DNA from: Azospirillum sp.
GTDB lineage: Bacteria > Pseudomonadota > Alphaproteobacteria > Azospirillales > Azospirillaceae
Reading direction: 5' to 3'
NCBI GenBank assembly: GCA_016124535.1
Contig: WGNK01000031.1
Location: forward strand, 1-64,000
Length of the DNA stretch: 64,000 nt
Of the stretch, positions 37,001-46,130 are shown piece after piece (position 1 is the stretch's first letter; each line of letters begins with the position of its first letter). The notes below the pieces were generated by a model. It was not told the origin of the DNA, did no database searches, and saw nothing but the letters and a program-made list of their open reading frames with translations. Made by a program: the position numbers and the translations under genes.

Positions 37001-38299
37001 ACTCGGTTCGACGCCGTCTATCGCCCGACCACGCTCGATCTCGTGGTCACCCCGGCGGCCTACGGCCAGCTTGCCGCGGCCGGGCTCGGCCAGACCGCCA
37101 ACCAGCAGCAGGCCGGCCAGGCGATCGACGCCTTGCGACCACCCGCCGGCGTCCGGCCGAACGGCGATCTGAAGACCGTGCTCGACAGCCTCTACCCCCT
37201 GGGCGCCGCGCAGATTGCGCCGGCGCTGGACCAGATCGCAGGTGCGATCCATGCCGATGCCGGCCTCGCCGATCTCGGCGCCCGCCGCCTGGTCGGCCGG
37301 ATGATCGAGAGCCACCTTGCCGAGGTGCGCAGCGGCGGCGGAATGGCCTCGACGATGGCGAGCGCAGGGTCATTCCAGTTCAGCTATGCCGGTGCCGCTT
37401 CGGCGGCAAGCCAGGGGCTCGATGCCGGCGACCAGGGCGAAGCGGCCGCCGGGGCCGCCGCCCCGAACGGAACACCGCAGCTCGCCCCCTGGAGCCGGCT
37501 GATCGGCAGCTATGGCAGCCATAGCGGCGACGGCAACGCCGCCGGCTTCGAGCACTGGACCGGCGGCGCCCTGGTCGGCGGCGACATCGCGCTTGCACCG
37601 GATTTCCGCCTCGGCGGTGGCTTCGGTTATGCCCGCACCGAGCTGACCGCGGAGCACAACGGCGGCACCGCGACGATCGACGGCTACCAGGCGTTGCTCT
37701 ACGGCAGCAAGAGCCTCGGCCGGTCTTTCGTCGACGCCCAGATCGGCTATGCCTTCACCCAGTACGATACCAGCCGGCCGATCGCCTTCGGCCCCCTCGC
37801 CCGCACCGCCGAAGCCGACGCCCACGGCCATGATTTCTCGGTCGCGATCGCGGCCGGGCGCGACTACCGGTTTGCGACGATCAGGGTCGAACCGGTCGCG
37901 GGCTTGCGCTACGACCTGATCAGCCGCAGCACCGTCTCCGAAAATGGCGCCGATGCGCTCAATCTGTCGCTCCGGAGCGAACGGAGCCACTTCCTGCAAA
38001 CCTCGCTCGGCGCACGGGCACGCAGCCGGCTGGACCTCGGCGGCCTGGTCCTGGAGCCGGAGGCGAGTCTGGCCTGGAGCTATGACGCCCTTGGGCGGTC
38101 GCCGCGCGCCCACCCGGCACTTGGTGGGGCTCATTTCACCGTCGATGCGCCGCAGCCAGGACGCCACGCCGCGTCCTTCGGCATCGGCACCTCGGCGGCG
38201 CTCGGCGACCGCTTCCAGGCATTCATGCGTTACGACGGCCAATGGCGGGATAACCAGACCGACCACGCGCTGCTCGCCGGGCTCCGTTACGCCTGGTAA
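34079..38299 (+). CDS. Autotransporter with DUF5648-like and PATR repeats, 5' truncated
   Basis: 1406 residues as annotated. N-terminal passenger of unknown fold (about 1-410); three repeats like DUF5648 with the pattern DHLYTxD (about 415-560); autotransporter-associated beta-strand repeats (LTKRGTGTLTLSG near 585 and several later); and a C-terminal beta-barrel domain (about 1120-1406) ending in the aromatic signal RYAW. There is no signal peptide, so the protein as written cannot enter the Sec pathway. An in-phase open frame runs upstream to a stop near 33965 with no start codon, next to mobile-element debris. The 5' end was probably lost, and the gene may be a pseudogene. Confidence 0.85.
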   Translation: MDMLAQDFPAYIELQRDIVVNSILWTPTAQIMAADFGFEGIIGVPGFNSVETIGAAIAAGAGVNLDYAALVPTPPLRNIAPATSVLGTASAGFGAFVTLADALPIEVSWPLLPSTVSPTDIAITLNTGDVVTPQAAALNPNYDYNERHVIVVFGQFGNRLTPGTPGAIYPVSVSFVDDGTPLQAIGPNGPLSLVGLSASSVSPYANGPRLLGARLTRYSSVGDYAPQNLSNNAPNDGATLYGNDAAYRLRLFTNAGFSPDGVSPILPSEFSSYFRLAATDANGQPVTLTQTGVDYDLGTGLGTVQVVGLAELGRAADGTTVVYGPYYTEDHDNYVDIILKGDEAAIRHLVSVDLPTSAVTGYNDIYSPGGPGRTPTTGVTYTVPAPAQTIAISFDLENAQSVSYAAQTVASYDAADGLPVVFRLHNAATTDTIYTASTNQAATLQGQGYQEKGVPFSNETNSLDLVQVREFYSAGQTDHLYTADAAEITQLSANGSGYVDQGVVFSAIGQAALGARAVYRFHSASLGDHLYTPDLSEGFTTQGYGYDGIAWYAAALVPGLGTDVVFDRPDDVRFGDALSGSGSLTKRGTGTLTLSGTNTLTGATLVEAGTLEVSGALAASAVALAAGATLKGTGTVGAVTASGHIAPGASIGTLAAIGTVAFGSGASLDLEIDPGAGDRLAVTGAVTIADATLSLLPQSGSYTDGTSYDVITATGGITGSFASLETANSDRLGGLVVSTANLGTLMRLTLAAGATLTAGADTVSFNGSAVTTDIIGLASNDTLAFSSTGNSVAAAISGTGLLTVGTAAGAPAALTLLSGAQSVAAVEVRPNASLSVNSTLNAGTVTVTGTLGGTGTVVGAVTNQGTLAPGNSPGILSVDGAITNDGTAARLEIDIDGPSAGTGAGFHDQIRVTGSPGSFTAAGTLVPITRGISGGATNAYTPSLGQSFSAVTATGGVFGSFAGLTQPGSGLPAGTRFDAVYRPTTLDLVVTPAAYGQLAAAGLGQTANQQQAGQAIDALRPPAGVRPNGDLKTVLDSLYPLGAAQIAPALDQIAGAIHADAGLADLGARRLVGRMIESHLAEVRSGGGMASTMASAGSFQFSYAGAASAASQGLDAGDQGEAAAGAAAPNGTPQLAPWSRLIGSYGSHSGDGNAAGFEHWTGGALVGGDIALAPDFRLGGGFGYARTELTAEHNGGTATIDGYQALLYGSKSLGRSFVDAQIGYAFTQYDTSRPIAFGPLARTAEADAHGHDFSVAIAAGRDYRFATIRVEPVAGLRYDLISRSTVSENGADALNLSLRSERSHFLQTSLGARARSRLDLGGLVLEPEASLAWSYDALGRSPRAHPALGGAHFTVDAPQPGRHAASFGIGTSAALGDRFQAFMRYDGQWRDNQTDHALLAGLRYAW

Positions 38300-38317
38300 C
38301 CGGGCTGGCTCGCGGAC

Positions 38318-39510
38318 TCACCCGGAAAAAAACAGCTTCTCACGCTGAAACAGGGCGGTGGCAACCCGGAACATCCCAACCGTCACGACGCCGGTGGTGA
38401 CCGCCGACAGGACGAGGTGGAGCGGCGCCACCGGATCGCCGGCAACCAGCTGGCCGAACACCATCATCTGACCAAGGACCGGCACCGCCGCCATCCAGGT
38501 CTGGACCTGCAGCGGCACGAACACCATGGCCATGCCGGGCAGCGCCGGCACCAGCGGCAGCAGCCCCAGGTAGATCTGCGCCTCCTTCATGCTGCGCGCG
38601 ATCGAGGCGATCGACAGCTGAAGCACCACCGACAGCGCCATCAGCGGCAGGGCGACCCCGAACATCGCGGCAAAGGTGATGCTGTCGGGCGGAGCGGCCA
38701 GCCCCGGATTACCGGCGGCGGCAATGCCCAGAACGATGCGGAAGGTCGCCAGATTGACCCCGACCGCGGCGGCGGTAAACAGGAAGGCGGCAATCGCCTT
38801 GCCCAGCAGCAATTCCCAACGTTCGACCGGTGCGGTGAGCAGCGGCTCCCACGAGCCCCGTTCGCGTTCGCCGACCGTGGTGTCGATTGCCAGGTGAACC
38901 GCGCCAAGGAAGATCATGAAGATGGTCAGGGGGGCAATCAGGTTATAGAAAAACAGCGCGATGTTAGCGCCCCGACCGATCTGGACCGTCGCCACCCGGA
39001 CCGGGTCGAGCACCCCGGCTTCGACGCCGCGCTCGGCGAGCAGGCGCCGGCTGGTCTCGCGGCCGAAGCCGCCGACCATCTGCGACAGCGTCGCCGCCGC
39101 CGTGGTGCTGGCGACCCGTGAGAAATCCACCAGCAGGCTGACGGCGAAGCTGTCGCGACCTTCGGCGTCGGCCCCGATCCTCAGGACCACCGGCACGCGG
39201 CCGGAACGGATCGCCAGGGCTTCGTCGCCGGCCGCGACCTCGACCATCGGCAGCTCATGCTGCCACAAGTATCGGATCAGTCCCGGCGCGAACCGGGCGC
39301 CCTGAACGCCGACCGTCACCATCCGGCCCGACGACATCAGCATGCTGGCGCTGGACACGCTGAGCAGGATGCCGATCATCAAGGGGCCGAAAAACGGGTA
39401 GATCAGCGCCAGCACCAGGCTGCGCAGGTCGCGCACGTGGTCGCGAGTTTCCTTGGCGGCGACCACCCGGATGCGCCGCCACCGGGTCGGCGCCACCGGC
39501 GCCGGCAGCG

Positions 39511-39514
<4 letters not shown>
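38318..39514 (-). CDS. ABC-2 type permease (NatB-like)
   Basis: 398 residues. One N-terminal membrane helix (about 30-50), a large extracytoplasmic domain (about 55-190), then five or six hydrophobic segments in the C-terminal half. The ABC-2 block ERERGSWEPLLTAPVERWELLLGK lies between them. It is the membrane half of an exporter with the ATPase encoded just upstream; the ATG overlaps that stop by 4 bases. Members export sodium, antibiotics or lipids; the substrate is unknown here. The longer frame to 39649 overlaps the ATPase and is not used. Confidence 0.88.
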
Positions 39515-40242
<728 letters not shown>

Positions 40243-40455
40243 GGCCACGATCATAGGCGCGCTGTCGCCGCGACGAAAACGTCTTTTGTCCAATTCCGGC
40301 TGCCACACCCCTTGCCAGACCTGAGCAAATTGGATCAAATGCCGCAAACATCGGTTGGCCGGGTATCCGCCGATGATCGATCATTGAAGATTGGCGTTCG
40401 ACCGCCGCACCGCAGCTTTTGATTGCCGGGCAAGGTTCAGTCGAGGATCTCACTT

Positions 40456-40974
40456 ATGACGACTCTGACCTTTCGACAGTGCCGCCCATTTGTGATTCTT
40501 GCCCTGGTCTTGATGATCGAGGCCTGCAATGCCACCGACAGCCCCGCCCAGCTCTACACCCCGCAACAGCCGATCGACTCGCCGACCGGGGCGATGCCCC
40601 AGGATATCCTGAAAATTCCACAGCTGCCGGTGCCGCCGAACGCGACGGTTGCGATTGCCGACACCGTCATCGTCGGCAATGACGAGGAATGGACCGGACA
40701 GGTGATCATGTCGGCCCCCTATACCGTGGTGCAGATTACCCAGTTTTACCGTAACGAGATGCCCAAGCTGGGCTGGGTCGAAACCGCGATCGTGCGCTCG
40801 CGACGGACCTCGGTGTCCTACACGCGCGGCAACCGGGTTGCCACCTTGCGGATTACCGCGCAACGCGACGACGAAAAATCGACCGATATCGATGTCGTGG
40901 TGTCGCCGATCCAGAACCCGGCGACGGCCTCCCCGGTCCGAACCCCGAGCAGCCAGTCGACTCAGCGGCGGTAA
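40456..40974 (+). CDS. Putative lipoprotein of unknown function
   Basis: 172 residues. A short signal with Cys24 in LMIEAC gives an imperfect lipobox (Ala before Cys fits, Glu does not). The mature part has one compact region (about 80-155) with the pattern TQFYRNEMPKLGW and TRGNRVATLRI, seen in small envelope proteins that I cannot assign. The C-terminal tail is Pro/Ser/Thr-rich. Divergent from the ABC operon and convergent with the glycosylase gene. Confidence 0.6.
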   Translation: MTTLTFRQCRPFVILALVLMIEACNATDSPAQLYTPQQPIDSPTGAMPQDILKIPQLPVPPNATVAIADTVIVGNDEEWTGQVIMSAPYTVVQITQFYRNEMPKLGWVETAIVRSRRTSVSYTRGNRVATLRITAQRDDEKSTDIDVVVSPIQNPATASPVRTPSSQSTQRR

Positions 40975-41634
40975 TTACCCAGCCGGGTTTCGGCGACCGC
41001 GCACCGGAGCGGCACGACCGGCCGCGCGGGTCTCGATATAATGGTGCCAAACCAGACGCGCGGCCAGGCTGCGCCACGGCCGCCAGGGTTCGGCCAGCGC
41101 CACCAGCCGGGCCCGATCGGGACGGGTGTCCAGGCGCTTCAAAGCCTGCACGCCGAGCGCGATGGCAAGATCATCGACCGGCCAGATGTCGTCACGGCCG
41201 AGATGAAGTAACAGATAGACCTCGGCACTCCAGCGCCCGATCCCCTTGAGGCCGACCAGCGCCGCCACCGCCTCGTCGTCGGGCATCCGTTCGACCGCCG
41301 CCAGGTCGAGCCGCCCTTCGAGCAACGCCGCGGCGAGCGCGCGGGCATAGCCGGCCTTCTGACGGCTGAAGCCGCAGGCCCGCAGGGTCTCATCGTCCAG
41401 CCGGGAAAAGCCCGCCGGCGTCACCGGGTCCAGCACCAGGGTCAGCTTTCGCCACATCGCCTGCCCCGAAGCGGTCGACACCTGCTGGTCGAGGATAATC
41501 CGCAGCAGGCCGACAAAACCGGCAGGACGCACGACCGCAAGGTTGGGGGTTCCGCCGACACCCAGGCATTCGGCGAAGATCGGGTCGCTGGCAATCAACA
41601 TCCCCAGACCCGGGTGGTCGGCCGCGGTCGTCAT
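40975..41634 (-). CDS. DNA-3-methyladenine glycosylase II (AlkA-type)
   Basis: 219 residues. HhH-GPD base-excision enzyme that removes alkylated bases. The helix-hairpin-helix is LKGIGRWSAE (129-138) and the catalytic aspartate is Asp155 in WPVDDLAI. It is shorter than E. coli AlkA because the N-terminal domain is absent, which is common in alphaproteobacteria. AAGGAG lies before the ATG at 41634. Its stop abuts the stop of the lipoprotein gene. Confidence 0.88.
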   Translation of the reverse strand: MTTAADHPGLGMLIASDPIFAECLGVGGTPNLAVVRPAGFVGLLRIILDQQVSTASGQAMWRKLTLVLDPVTPAGFSRLDDETLRACGFSRQKAGYARALAAALLEGRLDLAAVERMPDDEAVAALVGLKGIGRWSAEVYLLLHLGRDDIWPVDDLAIALGVQALKRLDTRPDRARLVALAEPWRPWRSLAARLVWHHYIETRAAGRAAPVRGRRNPAG

Positions 41635-42046
41635 CAGGCAGCTCCTTGGATCGGTCTCGCGGCGCCACAGGGTCCCAGTATCGGCCATCCGGTCAGGATC
41701 TGGCTACCCCCCCAGTCCTCCGGGCCGGCCGGCCGAGTCGCGAATCACGGTTCCGGCGGCAGGATGCGGCAAGAAGTGAAAATCCCACCGACAGCCGCAG
41801 CATTTTGTATTATACACAGCGCTATAGTAGTAATAACGTAGTTGCACTGGCGCTGATCGTATATAAAAAATATTATAGAGCAATACAGTCGTATTCACTG
41901 CTCGCATACTCTTGTGTGCCCAGATGCGTTCCGAACATTTATTTTGACTCCGCAATTCATACGGATAAATTTTTACCGTCAACTCAAGCCGATGCGCTCA
42001 TACAGCGGCTTATCTTGGCATAAATAATCAACATTGGAGAAGAGCC
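41635..42046. other. AT-rich intergenic region upstream of orphan gene
   Basis: 412 bases, of which about 41770-42030 are strikingly AT-rich compared with the surroundings, with runs such as TATATAAAAAATATTATA. It has no supported gene. It may carry the promoter and upstream activation sites of the 107-residue gene, or be recently acquired DNA. Confidence 0.55.
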
Positions 42047-42370
42047 ATGGCGTTGCAGGCAAATGCCAGTCACATCCACATCGCTTCCGAGTTCGGTCTG
42101 CTGATCGCTCACGACAAGAACGGCACCCTTTCCGAAAGAATCGGGGCCACCGTTCTGTGGGTCATGGGCCTGTCGGCGGCGGAAGTCGCCAACATCCAGA
42201 TCGGCCAGCATTACCGCGTCGGCGGTGTCCACAATCCCTATGGCAAGGATTTGCATGAGACACTGCACACCCCGTTCAGCCTGCCCTATGCCCGAGCGGC
42301 CAGCAAGGGGGCCGACCTGAGCGCCGATACCGTTCAGTTCGTGCAGGTGATCGCCCCTCCGTCGGTCTGA
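42047..42370 (+). CDS. Orphan 107-residue protein of unknown function
   Basis: 107 residues without signal peptide or membrane segment and with no cysteine. The N-terminal half is hydrophobic and beta-prone (HIHIASEFGLLIAHD, GATVLWVMGLSAAEVANIQIGQ). A His/Gly/Asn segment follows (HYRVGGVHNPYGKDLHETLH), and the tail is VQFVQVIAPP. No family recognised. GGAGAAGAGCC precedes the ATG and a strong terminator follows, so it is a single-gene transcription unit. Confidence 0.65.
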   Translation: MALQANASHIHIASEFGLLIAHDKNGTLSERIGATVLWVMGLSAAEVANIQIGQHYRVGGVHNPYGKDLHETLHTPFSLPYARAASKGADLSADTVQFVQVIAPPSV

Positions 42371-42429
42371 GCGAAATCGGCAGCCCGGCCCAGGCCGACG
42401 CGGATCCTGACGGGCAAGTTTCGCCCGAG

Positions 42430-42459
42430 CGGGCCGGCAGCAGGCTGCCGGCCCGTTTT
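42430..42459 (+). terminator. Strong intrinsic terminator
   Basis: CGGGCCGGCAG pairs perfectly with CTGCCGGCCCG over a CAGG loop and is followed by TTTT. It ends the transcript of the orphan 107-residue gene. Confidence 0.85.
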
Positions 42460-42564
42460 CGGTCGCGTCAATCCTGGCTGCGCGCCATATCTTGCAAGCT
42501 GGCGCGCCGCAGCTTCAGGAATTGGTTCCGCGAGTGCCGATGCCACCGCAGACGATGGCCGCGA

Positions 42565-43296
42565 TCAGCCGCCGGTGCGCAAATCGTCGCAGACCGTCCG
42601 CCGCTGCTCCAGATAGGTACTGCGGGTGGTGTCGAAATCGCTCTGGGCCACGCCCAGGGGGATCGGCCGGACCGGCATGAAAGCGATGGCGTCGGCGTAA
42701 ACGCCGACCGTCTCGGCGCCCAGCACCAGAGCGAGTGCCGCGCTCGGCCCGGCCGCTTTGCTCAGAGCATAGAACAACAGGGCGTTGACTACGACCAGAT
42801 CGACAAAGCCGTCGCGCACGGTGCGCGGTCCGAACAGAGGCACCACGACATAAGGGCCGTCGGGCACGCCATAGGCGCAGAGCGCGCCGCCGAGGTCGGA
42901 ATGGCGGGCGGGTAAGCCCAGGTCCGCCGCGGAGTCGAAATAGCCGCCAAGGCCGACCGTGGAGTTGATGGCAAAGCGCGCAGCGGCGTTTCCCGCGTAT
43001 TTCAGATTGGCCGCGATCAACCCGCTGGCGATCGTGATCGGCTCATTGATCAAATTCGAAACGATGTTGCGCAGTCCGCTCCCGGCCTCGTCGGCCGCTC
43101 CGTCCGGGTTGACCGCCCAGTCGGTCAGGGACTCCCAAGCCGCGCCGACGCGGTTGTTGAAGTCGAACACTGCATGGTTAAAAGTCTCCAAGGGCGACTG
43201 GCCGAACTGGCTTGCCAGGGCGGTCGCCGGCGACCACGGCAACAAAATCACCATAAGCCGCGGTAATACCGCAAAATCGAGCAGTTTCATCGCCAT
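42565..43296 (-). CDS. MlaA/VacJ family protein (no lipobox)
   Basis: 243 residues. Family core SPLETFNHAVFDFNNRV near residue 35, then LINEPITIASGLI, RFAINSTVGLGGYFD and GPYVVVPLFGPRTVRDG. MlaA removes misplaced phospholipids from the outer membrane with porins and the Mla pathway. Here the signal sequence (about 5-28, ATALAS) lacks the lipobox cysteine of enterobacterial MlaA, so the protein is probably not lipid-anchored. The other Mla genes are not in the window. Divergent from the ABC1 kinase gene. Confidence 0.85.
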   Translation of the reverse strand: MAMKLLDFAVLPRLMVILLPWSPATALASQFGQSPLETFNHAVFDFNNRVGAAWESLTDWAVNPDGAADEAGSGLRNIVSNLINEPITIASGLIAANLKYAGNAAARFAINSTVGLGGYFDSAADLGLPARHSDLGGALCAYGVPDGPYVVVPLFGPRTVRDGFVDLVVVNALLFYALSKAAGPSAALALVLGAETVGVYADAIAFMPVRPIPLGVAQSDFDTTRSTYLEQRRTVCDDLRTGG

Positions 43297-43440
43297 TTTT
43301 CTACTTTTAGTGCAGCGCCAACTCAGCAAAATTTCTTCGCGCGTTGCGATAATTCGCGGGGCCATGGGATATCGTCAAGTCAAAAGCGTCGAATCCGTCG
43401 CCGCTTGGCTTTGCTGCCGCCCCATGCCATCCTGGCCGCC

Positions 43441-44790
43441 ATGGCACGGGACGACGAACAGAACACGCTGGGTGGCCGACTGGTCCGCTATGCCCGGGTC
43501 GGCTCGGCAATGGGCGGGGTCGCGGCACGCCTGGCCGGTCAGCGCTGGCTCGGTCTGCCGGGCGATCGCACCGACAACGCCGCTGAGCTGCGGATCGCCC
43601 TGGGCGGGCTCAAGGGACCGTTGATGAAGGTCGCGCAGATGCTGTCGACCATCCCCGATGCCCTGCCCGAGGCGTATGTGGTGGAACTGGCTCAGCTCCA
43701 GGCCGATGCCCCCTCGATGGGCTGGCCTTTCGTCCGCCGTCGCATGGCCGCCGAGTTGGGGCCGGAATGGCGGAACAAATTCGCCGCGTTCGAACACGGC
43801 GCGATCGCCGCGGCGTCGCTGGGTCAGGTCCACCGGGCGACCGGCCACGATGGCCGGTTGCTCGCCTGCAAACTGCAATATCCCGACATGCAGTCGGCAG
43901 TCGAGGCCGATCTCCGCCAGCTCGGATTGGCCTTTGCGGTGTTCGAACGCGCCGACAGCGCGATTTCAACCCGGCAGATCCATGCCGAGATTTCCGCCCG
44001 CCTGCGCGAGGAACTCGATTACGCGTTGGAGGCCCGCCATCTCGCGCTGTTCCGCGACATGCTGGCGGAGACCCCCGGTGTCCGGGTCCCCGAAGCGGTG
44101 GCGGCGCTCAGCACCGGCCGGCTGCTGACCATGACCTGGTTGGAGGGGCGACGCCTGCTCGACACCGTCAAAGACCACCCGGAAGCGGGCAACGCGCTGG
44201 CGATGAACATGTTTCGCGCCTGGTACGTGCCATTCTACGGGTTTGGCGTGATCCATGGCGATCCCCATCTCGGCAACTACACGGTTGGCCCCGACCATTC
44301 CCTCAACCTGCTCGATTTCGGCTGCGTCCGGGTCTTCCATCCCAGCTTCGTCAAGGGCGTGATCGACCTCTACAACGCGCTGCGGGCGGACGATGACGAC
44401 GCCGCGGTCGAGGCCTACCGCATCTGGGGCTTCGCCAGTCCGCGCCGGGAATTGGTCGATGTGCTGAATATCTGGGCGCGGTTCGTCTACGCGCCAATTC
44501 TCGACGACCGAACGCGCAAGATCGAAGAGACCAACAGCGGTCTATACGGCCGTAAGACCGCGGCCAAGGTCCATGCTGAACTTCGCCGGCTGGGCGGCGT
44601 CGAGGTGCCGCGGCCCTTCGTGTTCATGGACCGGGCGGCGATCGGCCTGGGCTCGGTGTTCCTCCACCTCAGGGCCGAGATCAACTGGTTCCAATTGTTC
44701 CAAGAGCTGATCGCCGGGTTTACGGTCGAACAGCTGGCGCAACGCCAATCCGAGATGTTGAGTCGCCACGCCGTGCCGTTGCCCGGCTGA
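43441..44790 (+). CDS. ABC1/UbiB (AarF) family kinase-like protein
   Basis: 449 residues. Atypical kinase family including UbiB, which supports ubiquinone synthesis. The alanine-rich nucleotide loop AAASLGQVHRA, the lysine motif LLACKLQYP, the catalytic GDPHLGN and the metal-binding LDFG are all seen. The N-terminal KxGQ motif reads KVAQ (63-66), a variant frequent in alphaproteobacteria. No membrane helix at the C terminus, unlike E. coli UbiB. ATG at 43441 was preferred to a TTG 36 bases earlier. Confidence 0.9.
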   Translation: MARDDEQNTLGGRLVRYARVGSAMGGVAARLAGQRWLGLPGDRTDNAAELRIALGGLKGPLMKVAQMLSTIPDALPEAYVVELAQLQADAPSMGWPFVRRRMAAELGPEWRNKFAAFEHGAIAAASLGQVHRATGHDGRLLACKLQYPDMQSAVEADLRQLGLAFAVFERADSAISTRQIHAEISARLREELDYALEARHLALFRDMLAETPGVRVPEAVAALSTGRLLTMTWLEGRRLLDTVKDHPEAGNALAMNMFRAWYVPFYGFGVIHGDPHLGNYTVGPDHSLNLLDFGCVRVFHPSFVKGVIDLYNALRADDDDAAVEAYRIWGFASPRRELVDVLNIWARFVYAPILDDRTRKIEETNSGLYGRKTAAKVHAELRRLGGVEVPRPFVFMDRAAIGLGSVFLHLRAEINWFQLFQELIAGFTVEQLAQRQSEMLSRHAVPLPG

Positions 44791-44990
44791 CCCGCCAATA
44801 TCGCGCCGATCGGTTTAATGCGTAAGTAACCGCCCGGATTCTGCAGCGCCGGACTTCAGGCTATTCTACATCATCGAATTCTGGACCGCAGCCGTCTTCC
44901 ACAGGAAGGATCATCGATCTTTTCCGGCGCCGGACCTGCGCTCTCCTTCGATAGAATTTCCGATCATTTCAAAGATCTGGAGGAATACCA

Positions 44991-45239
44991 ATGTCCGAAC
45001 AGAAGCCGCTGCAGTTTCGTGCCGCTGCAAACCCTCAGGACGGCCAGGAATCGGTCTTTGCCCCAATCAAGGAGATTCTGGCGCCGGTCCGGGAAAGCGT
45101 GTTGCCGATCACTGAAGCCACCCAGCCGATGCGCGACGCCTTCGAGCCGCTGCGGGAGGGCTTCGCGCCGCTCAAAGACGCATTCGAACCACTGACGAGC
45201 GCATTTCGCATGGGCTGGCCCAAACGCAAGCGCCGGTGA
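44991..45239 (+). CDS. Small proline-heptad repeat protein
   Basis: 82 residues. Residues 23-71 consist of seven consecutive seven-residue units with Pro in position 3 of every unit and a hydrophobic residue in position 4 (FAPIKEI, LAPVRES, VLPITEA, TQPMRDA, FEPLREG, FAPLKDA, FEPLTSA). A basic tail PKRKRR follows. There is no signal peptide or membrane segment. CTGGAGGAATACC precedes the ATG. Not a known family to me. The next gene is a bacteriohemerythrin, 206 bases downstream on the same strand. Confidence 0.7.
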   Translation: MSEQKPLQFRAAANPQDGQESVFAPIKEILAPVRESVLPITEATQPMRDAFEPLREGFAPLKDAFEPLTSAFRMGWPKRKRR

Positions 45240-45445
45240 GGCGAATACCGGCATCGGACTCCGGTCCGGCCACGGATTGGCGCTGGTTTCAACGCAGTCT
45301 CCCGGTACGCGACAATCCGTCACGCCGGGATCAGCCGGGTGAGACAAAGGAACCATCCTGTTCACCCGGCAAAGCCGATATACCAGGGGCCTGCGGCAGC
45401 GTCGACTTCCCCCCGGTCCGGCGCGCGATACTCGAGGAGACGATC

Positions 45446-45913
45446 ATGGGTGAGGCGCTGAAGTCGGTGGAATGGACGGATGTTCTCGGTGTCGGTAATA
45501 AGACCATCGATGACGAGCACAAGTTCCTGTTCAGCATCTACAACGATCTGGTATCGGCACTCGAGCGTGACGAGACCGAAACCGTGGTCGGCCGCGTGGT
45601 CCAGGAACTGCTTGCCTATACCAACTACCACTTCGGTCACGAAGAAGAGTTGATGAGCACCTTCGAATACCCGGATCTCCAGGCCCATAAAAAGCAGCAC
45701 GACAATTTCATTGCACAGTTGCACAAGATTGAGGCGCATCTGGCTGCCGGCGAGTGGGACCTGGTTTCCTTCGCCGGTTTCGTCAAGAAGTGGATCCTTG
45801 GTCACATCATGGTGACCGACACCAGACTCGGCGAATTCCTGAAAACCCGGATGCCGGCCAACAGCACCGGCTTCGAGTTCAAATTCGACCCGGCGACCGG
45901 GGTTTCGCCGTAA
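45446..45913 (+). CDS. Bacteriohemerythrin
   Basis: 155 residues. Four-helix di-iron oxygen-binding protein. The expected ligands are all present: His25, His62 and Glu66 (HxxxE), His81 and His85 (HxxxH), and His120 and Asp125 (HxxxxD). Used for oxygen sensing, storage or delivery. GAGGAG precedes the ATG; the longer frame upstream lacks this. Confidence 0.93.
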   Translation: MGEALKSVEWTDVLGVGNKTIDDEHKFLFSIYNDLVSALERDETETVVGRVVQELLAYTNYHFGHEEELMSTFEYPDLQAHKKQHDNFIAQLHKIEAHLAAGEWDLVSFAGFVKKWILGHIMVTDTRLGEFLKTRMPANSTGFEFKFDPATGVSP

Positions 45914-45928
45914 ACCGAGCGTCCTGTG

Positions 45929-45949
45929 CCGCCGGGACCATCCCGGCGG
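45929..45949. terminator. GC hairpin after hemerythrin gene
   Basis: CCGCCGGGA and TCCCGGCGG form a perfect 9-base stem with a three-base loop 15 bases after the stop. No T-run follows, so it is a weak terminator or a simple mRNA-end hairpin. Confidence 0.35.
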
Positions 45950-46130
45950 TCGGGAGCAGAGACGGCGCAACCGCGCCGACCGGCCGATCCATTTTCCGCT
46001 TATCATGATTGCCGGCGGTGGCCGCGGCGCGGCGACGCCCCACATCCCCCCCGCCCGTAGGGCCCTCGGACCCTGCCCGTTCCGGTCTAAGCCGGTTACG
46101 GTCTGCAGCGGTCGGGGTCTGCCCGGCCCG

